In this document: piece after piece, positions 53,707-61,967 of the stretch
Position numbering within the stretch: position 1 is the stretch's first letter
Layout of the letters: each line of letters opens with the position of its first letter
Assembly: GCF_001445655.1 (NCBI RefSeq)
Contig: NZ_LNBE01000003.1
Span: 1,098,530 to 1,162,529 of the forward strand
Direction: 5' to 3'
DNA from: Streptomyces roseifaciens
Lineage (GTDB): Bacteria > Actinomycetota > Actinomycetes > Streptomycetales > Streptomycetaceae
Length of the DNA stretch: 64,000 nucleotides
The notes under the pieces: generated by a model
Told to the model about the DNA's origin: nothing
Seen by the model: only the letters and a program-made list of their open reading frames with translations
The model's database searches: none
Made by a program: the position numbers and the translations under genes

Positions 53707-54144
53707 ATGGACAGGGTGTTGTTGCTCAACGGCCCCAACCTGGGGACCCTGGGCAAGCGGCAGCCGGAGATCTACGGGACGCGGACCCTGGCCGAGATCG
53801 AGGCCGAGGTCGCGGAGGAGATCCGCGGCCGCGGCTGGAGCCTGGTCGCCGAGCAGCGCAACGGCGAGGGAGAGCTCGTCGACCTCCTGGAGCGGCACCG
53901 CGACGTCGCGGGAGCGATCGTGAACCCCGGCGCGCTGATGGTCGCCGGCTGGTCGCTGCGCGACGCGCTGGCCGACTTCGGGCCGCCGTGGCTGGAGGTC
54001 CACCTGAGCAACGTGTGGGGCCGCGAGGCCTTCCGGCACGTCTCGGTGACCGCGCCGCTGTCCTCCGGCGTCGTGATGGGCATGGGCGCGCTGGGCTACC
54101 GGATGGCCGCCCGGGCCCTGACCCTCATGGTCCCGGAAAGCTGA
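53707..54144 (+). CDS. mmcF: Type II dehydroquinase family aminodehydroquinate dehydratase (MmcF)
   Basis: 145 residues, the normal type II length. LLLNGPNLGTLGKRQPEIYG carries the catalytic-loop Arg18 and Tyr23. RNGEGELVDLLE stands where NHEGELVD is usual (His to Gly). VNPGALMVAGWSLRDAL and EVHLSNVWGREAFRHVSVTA complete the site. The His-to-Gly and lost Thr/His changes next to the substrate fit an amino-substituted substrate. It dehydrates aminodehydroquinate to aminodehydroshikimate, the AHBA synthase substrate. RifJ is the rifamycin counterpart. Confidence 0.9.
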   Translation: MDRVLLLNGPNLGTLGKRQPEIYGTRTLAEIEAEVAEEIRGRGWSLVAEQRNGEGELVDLLERHRDVAGAIVNPGALMVAGWSLRDALADFGPPWLEVHLSNVWGREAFRHVSVTAPLSSGVVMGMGALGYRMAARALTLMVPES

Positions 54145-54171
54145 CGGGCGGCCGTGCCGGTCCGTGCCGGG

Positions 54172-54663
54172 TCAGGCCGGCCACACCTGCAACTCCTCCT
54201 TGATCAGCCGTGCGCTCACCGCGTCGCACGCGGCGGGCAGCGGGCAGCCGGGCGGGAGGAACCGTACGGTGAAGGGCCCGTCCGTGAGGCCGCGCCAGCG
54301 GTGGGCGGCGGCCCGGGCCGCGTCCGCGTCCATGGGGACCAGCACCGTCACCGGGCAGGACAGCAGCCCGGCGGCGGCCGCCTCCCAGCCCTCTTCCGGC
54401 TCGCGGTCACCGGCCCACAGCAGCACGTGCGTGGGCGGCGGATCCGCGCGTACGGCGTCGGCCAGTACGGAGCCCACCCGGTCGCCGGTGGTGAACAGGG
54501 CCCGGGGCAGGGCGTCGCCGGGCGGGCCCGCGAGGCCCTCGGGCCCCTGGCCCACCGTCACTTCGGGCGCCAGCGCCCGGCGCCAGCTCTCCGCGCCTTC
54601 CCCGGCGGCCCGGCCGGCCACGACGACCAGCCGGGCCACCGGAGCCATGAGCATTCCCGCCAT
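54172..54663 (-). CDS. mmcG: Unknown 163-residue protein (MmcG position)
   Basis: A Rossmann-like alternation is visible (VARLVVVAGRAAGEGAES, THVLLWAGDREPEEGWE, SCPVTVLVPMDADAARA) but no nucleotide-binding glycine loop or catalytic signature. Its hydrophobic start (MAGMLMAPVARLVVVAGRAA) is probably the first strand, not a signal peptide. It is convergent with mmcF (27 bp apart) and 24 bp downstream of mmcH on the same strand, so probably cotranscribed with it. I recognise no family. Confidence 0.6.
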   Translation of the reverse strand: MAGMLMAPVARLVVVAGRAAGEGAESWRRALAPEVTVGQGPEGLAGPPGDALPRALFTTGDRVGSVLADAVRADPPPTHVLLWAGDREPEEGWEAAAAGLLSCPVTVLVPMDADAARAAAHRWRGLTDGPFTVRFLPPGCPLPAACDAVSARLIKEELQVWPA

Positions 54664-54687
54664 GAATCCCTCCCCTTCCGTGCGCGG

Positions 54688-55452
54688 CTACGGCAGGCCG
54701 TCGGTCATCCCGAGCGAGAAGTAGTTCTCGTAGCCCAGCAGGCGGCGCAGCTCCGGCTCGGCGCGGGCGGCGACCTCCTCCTCCAGGCCGGTGAAGAAGT
54801 TCTGCTGCTGCCGGACGTACCCGCGGCAGTAGTAGTTGAGGATGCCGTGGCGCGGCAGGCCCGTGGTGTTGGCGCCCGTCTGGTGCCAGAGCCGGCCGTC
54901 GAAGACCATCACGCTGCCGGCCGGCGCGCACACCGGGACGGTCGCGGCATTGCCCTCGCCCCGCTCGTAGTCCGGCTGCCGCCCCAGCAGGTGGGAGCCC
55001 GGCACCAGGCGCGTCGCGCCGTTCTCCGGGGTGAAGTCGTCCAGCATCCACATGCTGTTGGCCACCAGGGCGTACGGCGGCCAGGGTGGGCGGGCGAAGG
55101 TCTGGTCGGCGTGCAGGTGCATCGGGGCGCCGCCGGGCCCCGCGATGTTGGCATGGGTGCTGGAGAGCAGGAAACCGACGCCCAGCAGCTCCTCCATCAA
55201 ACGCATGACGGTGGGGTCCTGGACGTTCTCCTCGAATTCCTCGCCCTTGTTGAGCAGGCTGAAGACGCGCTGGTTGCCGCCGTCGTAGAGAAAAGCGGAA
55301 CCGTCCTTGCGCTCCTGCTCGGCGACATCCAGCAGACGGCCCCTGAGTCTTTCGAACGCGCCCGGCGAAATCGGGCACTCCAACAGGCAGTAACCGTGAT
55401 CGGCGAGGTCTCGTGCGGCTGTTTCGACGTCATTCGTCAGAGTCGCGCGCAT
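54688..55452 (-). CDS. mmcH: Phytanoyl-CoA dioxygenase family Fe(II)/2-oxoglutarate oxygenase (MmcH)
   Basis: 254 residues. The facial triad is complete: H114-A-D116 in GAPMHLHADQTF and H190 in FDGRLWHQTGANTT, with the 2-oxoglutarate arginine R201 in GLPRHGILNYY. The MLDDFTPENGATRLVPGSHL block is diagnostic. It hydroxylates or desaturates an aliphatic carbon, and an aziridine or pyrrolizidine-ring oxidation is a possible role. It is divergent from mmcI with a 119-bp control gap. Confidence 0.85.
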   Translation of the reverse strand: MRATLTNDVETAARDLADHGYCLLECPISPGAFERLRGRLLDVAEQERKDGSAFLYDGGNQRVFSLLNKGEEFEENVQDPTVMRLMEELLGVGFLLSSTHANIAGPGGAPMHLHADQTFARPPWPPYALVANSMWMLDDFTPENGATRLVPGSHLLGRQPDYERGEGNAATVPVCAPAGSVMVFDGRLWHQTGANTTGLPRHGILNYYCRGYVRQQQNFFTGLEEEVAARAEPELRRLLGYENYFSLGMTDGLP

Positions 55453-55571
55453 ATGGCGAGGCTAGCAGCCGCCATTACCCCGGAACAACACCCCGGAACA
55501 GCGCTCCGGAACAACAGCACGGTAATCCCCGCGACATGATTCCCGCAAACGCCGGAAGGGCGGTTCCCACG

Positions 55572-56378
55572 ATGACGTACGCACCCACGCGGCCGGACGG
55601 GCGCATCAGGATCGGGGTCTGGCTGACCCCCCAGCACACCTCCGTACGGGAACTGCGCGCCGCCTGGCGCGCGGCCGACTCCCTGGGCGTGGACTCGCTG
55701 TGGCTGTGGGACCACTTCTTCCCGCTCACCGGCGACCCCGACGGCAGCCACTACGAGGCGTGGACCCTGCTGGCCGCCCTGGCCGCCGACACCCGCGCCG
55801 CCCGGCTCGGCACCCTCGTCACCAACTACGCCTACCGCAATCCCGACCTGCTCGCCGACATGGCCCGCACCGTCGACCACCTCAGCGACGGCCGCCTCAT
55901 CCTGGGCATGGGCGCGGGCTGGGTCGAACGCGACCTGAAGGAGTACGGGTACCCTGCGCCCGGAGCGGGAGAGCGCGTCGCCGGTCTCGTCGAGGCGGTG
56001 GCCCGGATCGACCACAGGCTCGCCCGCCTCAACCCCGGCCCGCTGGGCGCCCTGCCCCTGCTGATCGGCGGCGACGGCCGCAAGCGCCTGCTGCGCTTCG
56101 CCGCCGAACGCGCCACCATCTGGAACACCATGGCCTGGCGCTTCGCCGAGGGCAACCGCGTCCTCGACCAGTGGTGCGCCGAAGTGGGCCGCGACCCGGC
56201 GGAGATCGAGCGCAGCGCCTTCGTCACCCGGGACCAGACCGACGACGAACTCCACCGGCTGGTGGCCGCGGGCGCCCGCCACCTGATCTTCCAGGTCGGG
56301 CATCCCTTCCGGCTCGACGGCGTGGAGCGGGCCCTGCACTTCGCCCGCACGGAGGGACGGGCCGCCCGCACGCCCTGA
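55572..56378 (+). CDS. mmcI: LLM-class F420-dependent oxidoreductase (MmcI)
   Basis: About 268 residues. The ATG at 55572 is preferred; an in-frame ATG at 55536 is possible. F420-type luciferase-fold motifs: LGVDSLWLWDHFFPLTGDPD, RLGTLVTNYAYRNPDLLADM, LSDGRLILGMGAGWVERDLK, PLLIGGDGRKRLLRFAAERA. The WDHFFP segment is typical of F420 binders. The family oxidises alcohols or reduces imines/enones. It is convergent with mmcJ, another family member. Confidence 0.8.
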   Translation: MTYAPTRPDGRIRIGVWLTPQHTSVRELRAAWRAADSLGVDSLWLWDHFFPLTGDPDGSHYEAWTLLAALAADTRAARLGTLVTNYAYRNPDLLADMARTVDHLSDGRLILGMGAGWVERDLKEYGYPAPGAGERVAGLVEAVARIDHRLARLNPGPLGALPLLIGGDGRKRLLRFAAERATIWNTMAWRFAEGNRVLDQWCAEVGRDPAEIERSAFVTRDQTDDELHRLVAAGARHLIFQVGHPFRLDGVERALHFARTEGRAARTP

Positions 56379-56443
56379 AGGCTCCAGGGTCTCCGGCATG
56401 CCGAAGGCTCCGGGGCAGCAGGACGCCGGCAGGCTCTCGGGCT

Positions 56444-57283
56444 CTACGGCAGCAGGACGTCCGCCAGCCGGTCCACCTGCGACAGCGCGGCCGCGGTGGG
56501 GTGCATGACCACCTCGTTCACCCCTCCGTCGGCCAGCGCCGCGACGACCCGGCGGATCCGGTCCGGCGTACGGGGCGTCTTCGCCACGAACTCCTCGGCC
56601 TCGGCGCCCAGCACGGAGAAGTAGTCCCGCACGAACGCGGCCGACTCCCGCTCCACGTCCTCACCCAGCGCGAAGCGCGCCAGCGCCACGATGCGCGGCG
56701 CGCCGGAGCGCCCGCCCTCGGACCAGGCGCGGCGCACTCGCGCGGCGAACGGCAGGACCGCCTCCGGCTCCAGGCCCGGCGCGGTCCAGCCGTCGCCCCA
56801 GCGCACCACGCGCCGCACGGCCGCGGAGCTCAGCCCGGCCACCAGCACCGGCACCCCCGGACCGGCCCAGGGCCCGCCCGCTCCGCCCGCCGCGCCCCGC
56901 CCCAGCAGCTCCAACTGCTCCTCGAACGCCTCGCGGCGCCCCGCGAACGAGCGCCCGGCGGCCTCGAAGTCGTCCTCCCGTACGCCCGGCCCCATCCCCA
57001 GGACGAGCCGCCCGGCGGACAGCGACGCCAGCGTCGCCACCGACTTGGCCAGCACCGGCGCGGTGCGCAGCGGGCCGATCAGGACGTTGGTCAGCAGCCC
57101 GATCCGGGAGGTCGCCGCGGCCGCGGCCGCGAGCGTGAGCAGCGGGTCGTGGCCCGGGTACACCAGACGCTCCGTGACGGCCAGCGAAGCGAATCCACGG
57201 TCCTCGGCCCTTTTCGCCCATTCCGTCAAAAGGCCGCCGTCCGCGCCCGGCACGGTATTCGGCAGCGCAATGCTGATCCTCAT
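56444..57283 (-). CDS. mmcJ: LLM-class F420-dependent oxidoreductase (MmcJ)
   Basis: About 279 residues from the ATG at 57283 with a strong AGGAGG. Motifs: GFASLAVTERLVYPGHDPLL, RIGLLTNVLIGPLRTAPVLA, LSAGRLVLGMGPGVREDDFE, VPVLVAGLSSAAVRRVVRWG, and the closing VNEVVMHPTAAALSQVDRLA. Earlier annotation language for mitomycin genes of this class is F420-dependent H4MPT reductase-like. It is divergent from mmcK with 107 bp between. Confidence 0.8.
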   Translation of the reverse strand: MRISIALPNTVPGADGGLLTEWAKRAEDRGFASLAVTERLVYPGHDPLLTLAAAAAATSRIGLLTNVLIGPLRTAPVLAKSVATLASLSAGRLVLGMGPGVREDDFEAAGRSFAGRREAFEEQLELLGRGAAGGAGGPWAGPGVPVLVAGLSSAAVRRVVRWGDGWTAPGLEPEAVLPFAARVRRAWSEGGRSGAPRIVALARFALGEDVERESAAFVRDYFSVLGAEAEEFVAKTPRTPDRIRRVVAALADGGVNEVVMHPTAAALSQVDRLADVLLP

Positions 57284-57390
57284 CGTCCTCCTGCCCCCTG
57301 TCGTATTCCTCCGGCGGCGCGTATGTTTTTCGCGGCGCTCATTTTTCTCCTCGCCCGGTCGCGAGCTGAGCACAGTGAGAGGAATCCCCG

Positions 57391-58770
57391 ATGCCCGCTG
57401 CCCGTAAAGTGGCCGTGATAGGCCTCGACTCCGCGACTCCGCAGTACATGTTCGACCGGTTCGCCGATGACATGCCGGTGTTCACCGCGCTGCGCCGCAA
57501 TTCCCTGTGGGGGCCGATGCGCAGCGTCGACCCGCCCATCACCATGCCCGCGTGGTCCTGCATGATGTCGGGCCGCACGCCCGGCGAACTCGGAGTCTAC
57601 GGATTCCGGGACCGGGCCGCCCACGACTACGGCCCGCTGAAGTTCGCCACGTCCCACAGCATCCGGGCCCCGCGGATCTGGGACGAGATGACGGGGGCCG
57701 GGCGCCCCAGCGTCGTCCTGGGCGTGCCCGGCACCTACCCGCCCGCCCCCATCCGGGGCGCCATGGTCTCCTGTTTCCTCGCTCCCTCCACCCAGGCGCA
57801 GTACACCGCGCCGCCCGGCCTCGCCGACGAACTGCACAAGCTCACCGGCGGCTACGCCCTGGACGTCGAGGACTTCCGTTCCCCCGAACTCGGCCGCGTC
57901 TCGCAGCAGATCTTCGACATGAGCGAGCAGCGCTTCGAGGTCGCCCGCCACCTCGCGACCACCCAGGAGTGGGATTTCCTCTCCTTCGTGGACATGGGAC
58001 CGGACCGCCTGCACCACGGCTTCTGGAAGTACTGCGACCCCGGCCACCCCCGGCACGAGCCCGGCAACCCCTATGCCGGCCTCTTCCGCGACTACTACCG
58101 CGCCCTCGACCGGCACCTCGGCCGCTTCCTGGAGTGCCTGCCCGAGGACACCGCCGTGCTGGTCGTCTCCGACCACGGGGCACAGCCCATGGTGGGCGGC
58201 TTCTTCATCAACGAATGGCTGCGCAAGGAAGGCCTCCTCGTCCTGGCCGAGGAGGTCGCGGGCCCCACACCCGTCAGCGCGGCCCGGATCGACTGGAAGC
58301 GCACCACCGCCTGGGCCGAGGGCGGCTACTACGGGCGGATCTTCCTCAACGTCGAGGGCCGGGAGCCGCACGGCACGATCCCCGCCGCGGAGTACGAGAA
58401 CACGCGCGACCTCGTCGCCGCGGCGCTGGAGGCCGTGCCGGACGACCAGGGGCAGCCGATGGGCACCCGCGCCCTGCGCCCCGGCGAGCTGTACCCGGAG
58501 GTCAACGGCATCGCCCCGGACCTCCTGGTCTACGTCGGGAACCTGCGCTGGCGGGCCCTGGCCACCCTCGGCATGGGCAAGGGCCTCTACACGACGGAGA
58601 ACGACACCGGGCCGGACCACGCCAACCACGGCGACACCGGCATCTTCGCCCTCAGCGCGCCCGGCGTCGCTCCGGGCGAAGCCGCAGGCCTTTCGCTCTA
58701 CGACGTGGCGCCGACCCTGCGGTCGCTCCTCGGCCTTCCGTCGCAGGGCACCCGCAGGCCCGTTGCCTGA
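57391..58770 (+). CDS. mmcK: Alkaline-phosphatase-superfamily phosphodiesterase (MmcK)
   Basis: 459 residues. AVIGLDSATPQYMFDRFADD holds the first metal Asp, PPITMPAWSCMMSGRTPGEL the nucleophile Thr region, LGVPGTYPPAP and FVDMGPDRLHHGFWKY the middle, VLVVSDHGAQPMVGGFFINE the second metal site, and PDHANHGDTGIFALSAPGV the third. The end, YDVAPTLRSLLGLP, is family-typical. It is the third such enzyme of the locus, closer to the plain nucleotide pyrophosphatase pattern than MmcC. Cytoplasmic. Substrate unknown. Confidence 0.85.
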   Translation: MPAARKVAVIGLDSATPQYMFDRFADDMPVFTALRRNSLWGPMRSVDPPITMPAWSCMMSGRTPGELGVYGFRDRAAHDYGPLKFATSHSIRAPRIWDEMTGAGRPSVVLGVPGTYPPAPIRGAMVSCFLAPSTQAQYTAPPGLADELHKLTGGYALDVEDFRSPELGRVSQQIFDMSEQRFEVARHLATTQEWDFLSFVDMGPDRLHHGFWKYCDPGHPRHEPGNPYAGLFRDYYRALDRHLGRFLECLPEDTAVLVVSDHGAQPMVGGFFINEWLRKEGLLVLAEEVAGPTPVSAARIDWKRTTAWAEGGYYGRIFLNVEGREPHGTIPAAEYENTRDLVAAALEAVPDDQGQPMGTRALRPGELYPEVNGIAPDLLVYVGNLRWRALATLGMGKGLYTTENDTGPDHANHGDTGIFALSAPGVAPGEAAGLSLYDVAPTLRSLLGLPSQGTRRPVA

Positions 58771-58782
58771 CGTCATCCTCCG

Positions 58783-58809
58783 TATCCGCTCTATCCGCTC
58801 TATCCGCTC
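58783..58809. repeat. 9-bp tandem repeat (TATCCGCTC x3)
   Basis: Three exact copies in direct succession, followed by a degenerate TGTCCGCCTC unit, in the 47-bp gap between the convergent mmcK and mmcL stops. A slippage-type array; no hairpin. Confidence 0.75.
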
Positions 58810-58817
58810 TGTCCGCC

Positions 58818-60332
58818 TCATCCGCCGAGCAGCACATAGGGAGTGGGCGGCCCCGCCGGCCGTCCCTCCTCCTCCCCGCCCCCGTGCACGGTGTGCCGCC
58901 GCCGGTAGGAGTCCAGTTCGTTCGTCAGCCGGTCCCAGACGGCGGACGCGCCCCGCCCGTCCCGGCCCGGGAGCTCCAGGTCGACCAGGCGGTAGTCGTT
59001 GACCCACACCCGGTCCGCGCGCAGCCGCTCGGCGACGGCGCGCGCCCGCGCCGGGTCGGCGGACCAGACGCCCGCGCTGAGCCGGTAGCGGGTGCCGTTG
59101 GCGATGCGGACCGCCTCCTCGTCGTCGGCGGCCCGGATGACCGACAGCACGGGGCCGAAGATCTCCTCCTGCGCGACGGCGTCCCGCTCGCCCACCGACG
59201 TCAGCACCGTAGGCCTGAAGTACGCGGCGGGGTCCAGCCCTTCGGGCAGCTCGCCCGCGGACGGCGAGCCGCCGCCGCACGCCAGCTGGGCCCCCTGGGA
59301 CAGGCCCAGCTCGGTGAAGCGCCGGGCCGTGCGCGCCTGGCTGCGCGAGACCAGAGGGCCGAGATCCGTGGCCTCGTCCAGCGGGTCGCCCAGCCGCAGC
59401 CGCCCCACCCGCTCGACCAGCAGCCGTACGAACTCGTCGTGGACGGCGGTGTGCACCACGGCCCGGGTGCCCGCCATGCACACCTGCCCGTTGTGCAGGA
59501 ACGCCCCCCACGTCACACCCGTCACGGCCTGCGCGAGATCGACGTCCGCCAGCACGAGGTTGGGGGACTTGCCCCCCAGGTCCAGGCGGGTGCTCGTGCC
59601 TGCCGACGCAGCCCCCTGCCGCACGGCCTCCCCGGTCTCGTCAGACCCGGTGAACGCCACCAGATCCACCCCCGGAGCACGCACCAGGCTCTCCCCGGCC
59701 ACCGCGCCCGGCCCCGTGACCACATTGACCACACCGGGCGGCAGCCCGCACTCGTGCAGCAGCCGCACCAGGCGCAGCACGGACAGCGAAGCGAACGAAG
59801 CCGGCTTGATCACACACGTGTTGCCCGCGGCGATCGCGGGCGCGATCCGCCAGGCGGCGAGCAGCAGCGGCAGGTTCCAGGGCACGATCGCGGCGACGAC
59901 TCCGGCCGGCCGCCACAGCACGTACGCGCCGCCGCCCCCGGCCTCCCGCTCGGGCACGTGCTCCGCCCACCAGGCGCTCCACTCGAACGCCGCCGCCGCA
60001 CCGGGCACGTCCGCGCCCCGCGCCTTGCGCAGCGTCGCGCCGTTGTCACGCACCTCCAGCCGCGCGAACTCCGCCGCCTCACCCGCCAGCCGCTCCGCCG
60101 CGGCGCGCAGGAGGCGGGCCCGCTCCCGCGCCGGCATCCGCGGCCAGGGCCCCTCGTCGAACGCCTTCCTGGCGGCCGCCACCGCGCGGCGCACGTCCTC
60201 GGGACCGCCGCTCGGGACGTCGGCCAGATGACGCCGCGTCGCCGGCTCGAAGGTGCGCAGGACGGCACCGTCGTGAGCCGGCACGGCCAGACCGCCGATG
60301 TACATGGGAACCTGCTCGGCCACGCTCTCCAT
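58818..60332 (-). CDS. mmcL: Aldehyde dehydrogenase (MmcL)
   Basis: 504 residues from the ATG at 60332 (GTGAGG upstream). ALDH landmarks: AAIVPWNLPLLLAAWRIAPA (catalytic Asn), NTCVIKPASFASLSVLRLVR, AFTGSDETGEAVRQ, nucleophile Cys in HNGQVCMAGTR, and EEIFGPVLSVI. The general-base position reads LDLGGKSPN rather than LELGGKSPN (Glu to Asp). It oxidises an aldehyde to an acid or thioester, or works in reverse. The AHBA carboxyl carbon changes oxidation state in this family of products, which offers a candidate substrate. Confidence 0.85.
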   Translation of the reverse strand: MESVAEQVPMYIGGLAVPAHDGAVLRTFEPATRRHLADVPSGGPEDVRRAVAAARKAFDEGPWPRMPARERARLLRAAAERLAGEAAEFARLEVRDNGATLRKARGADVPGAAAAFEWSAWWAEHVPEREAGGGGAYVLWRPAGVVAAIVPWNLPLLLAAWRIAPAIAAGNTCVIKPASFASLSVLRLVRLLHECGLPPGVVNVVTGPGAVAGESLVRAPGVDLVAFTGSDETGEAVRQGAASAGTSTRLDLGGKSPNLVLADVDLAQAVTGVTWGAFLHNGQVCMAGTRAVVHTAVHDEFVRLLVERVGRLRLGDPLDEATDLGPLVSRSQARTARRFTELGLSQGAQLACGGGSPSAGELPEGLDPAAYFRPTVLTSVGERDAVAQEEIFGPVLSVIRAADDEEAVRIANGTRYRLSAGVWSADPARARAVAERLRADRVWVNDYRLVDLELPGRDGRGASAVWDRLTNELDSYRRRHTVHGGGEEEGRPAGPPTPYVLLGG

Positions 60333-60439
60333 GTGCCTCACCGTCTTCTCGTGTCGTCCGTGAGGTGCCACCCAGGCCGGAACACGCGCGGGCGGCGGCC
60401 GCGCCGGAGCACGGGCCCCGGGCGGCCGCCGCGCGCCGG

Positions 60440-61858
60440 CTACGCGGGAAGGGGCGGGATGTTGGGGTTGAACCGGAAGACGTTGCCCGGGTCGTGCCGC
60501 GCCTTCAGCTCCCGCAGCCGGGCGTAGTTCTCCGCCGTGAACGCGCCGCGCGCGACCTCCACCGACGTGTTGTGGCCCGCGAGGAAGTTCAGGCACACCC
60601 CGGGCGTCGTCCAGGGCCGCAGCGCGTCGACGAAGCCCTGCTGCGCCCGGTCGACGGACTCGATCGTCTCCGGCTCGATCAGCGAGGCGATGTAGGCGTT
60701 GAAGACCGCGTCCGGGAAGTGGCCCACCGCGCTGGGCACCTGCGGGGGCCGGGACAGGGCGCCGCCCAGGTGGCGCAGCTCCACCCCGTGCACCGCGTTC
60801 GACCCGGGCCCGGCCAGCTTCAGGATCAGGCTGACGGCCTTCTCGTCGAGCTCCCGCAGCATGAAGGTCTTGCTGTAGCTCGCCACGGGCGACGGCGGGT
60901 CGTTGTGGATCTCCCCGGCGCGCGTGTACGGCAAGGACGCCACCGTGTCCATGACGACCGTCCCGGCCGCCCGGAGTTCGGCGAAGTGCTGCTCGGCCTC
61001 CTCCGGTTCCCCGAGGTAGGCCAGCCGGATGTGGGTGACGAACTTGCCGCGCAGCGGCTCGGGCAGGCCTTCGGCGTCGGGGTACTCGGTGAAGAACACC
61101 GAGGACGCCAGGTCCTCCGGCATCCGGGGCGCCCACGCCAGGTACGTCTTCAGCACCGCCGGCGTCGACTCGGCATCGAAGAACAGCCCGCCCCCGTACA
61201 CCCGGCTCACGGGGAACAGCCGCACCTCCAGGGAGGTGACGATGCCGAGGTTGCCCTTGCTGCCGCGCACGCCCCAGAACAGGTCGGGGTGCCGCTCGGG
61301 GGTGACCTCCAGCAGCCTGCCGTCAGCCGTGACGAGGTCGAAGGAGGTGATGTGGTCGGTCGCGAAGCCGTACTTGCGCGACAGCAGCCCGAGCCCCCCG
61401 CCGAGGGAGTACGAGACCGCCCCGACGAACGGCGCCGAGCCGTTCAGCGGCGCCAGCCCGTGCACGGCCGCCTCGTGAATGACCTGCTCCCAGCGGACGC
61501 CCGCCTCGAAGCGCGCGGTGCGGGCCTGCGGGTCCACCCGTACACCGGTCATCCGGCGCGTACCGATGAGGACATCGGTGGCGGGCCGGGAGATCCCGTG
61601 GCCGGTCGCCTGGACCGCCACCCCCAGGCCGCGCTCCGCGGCGAAGCGCACGGCCGCGATGACGTCGGCCGCCCCGGTGGCGCCGACGATCAACGCCGGG
61701 CGGTGCGCGACGGACAGCTCGAAGCCGGCGAGCTCCGCGTCGAAGCCCTCCTCCCCGGGCAGCAGGACGGGACCGGCGACGTGAGCCCTGAGCTCCTCGG
61801 CATCCGGTGCGCCGAACGCGACGGGCGCGCCCGGTGACTGGTGGCTTGCTGAATTCAC
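60440..61858 (-). CDS. mmcM: BBE-like FAD-dependent oxidase (MmcM, McrA/MitR-related)
   Basis: About 472 residues from a GTG at 61858 with AAAGG upstream. The PCMH FAD domain has VQATGHGISRP with the flavin-linking H87 and SAPFVGAVSYSLGGGLGLLS, where the second-linkage cysteine is absent, so a single histidyl-FAD bond is expected. The BBE tail (YARLRELKARHDPGNVFRFN) is complete. No signal peptide. McrA, the mitomycin resistance oxidase that re-oxidises the reduced drug, is of this fold, so both a tailoring and a self-protection role are possible. Confidence 0.85.
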   Translation of the reverse strand: MNSASHQSPGAPVAFGAPDAEELRAHVAGPVLLPGEEGFDAELAGFELSVAHRPALIVGATGAADVIAAVRFAAERGLGVAVQATGHGISRPATDVLIGTRRMTGVRVDPQARTARFEAGVRWEQVIHEAAVHGLAPLNGSAPFVGAVSYSLGGGLGLLSRKYGFATDHITSFDLVTADGRLLEVTPERHPDLFWGVRGSKGNLGIVTSLEVRLFPVSRVYGGGLFFDAESTPAVLKTYLAWAPRMPEDLASSVFFTEYPDAEGLPEPLRGKFVTHIRLAYLGEPEEAEQHFAELRAAGTVVMDTVASLPYTRAGEIHNDPPSPVASYSKTFMLRELDEKAVSLILKLAGPGSNAVHGVELRHLGGALSRPPQVPSAVGHFPDAVFNAYIASLIEPETIESVDRAQQGFVDALRPWTTPGVCLNFLAGHNTSVEVARGAFTAENYARLRELKARHDPGNVFRFNPNIPPLPA

Positions 61859-61892
61859 CGATGAACCTTTCTGGAACGAACGGGACGAGCGT

Positions 61893-61949
61893 CCGCGCCG
61901 GGCGGGCCGCGGGTTGCCGGCCACTGGCCGCAGGGCCCGCCCGGCGCGG
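61893..61949. terminator. 16-bp hairpin between mmcN and mmcM
   Basis: Arms 61893-61908 and 61934-61949 are exact complements (CCGCGCCGGGCGGGCC and its reverse complement) with a 25-base loop that can pair further. It lies just past the mmcN stop (61968) and before the mmcM start (61858), so it probably ends the mmcN transcript. Confidence 0.65.
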
Positions 61950-61967
61950 AGGTGCGGGGCGTGCCGG

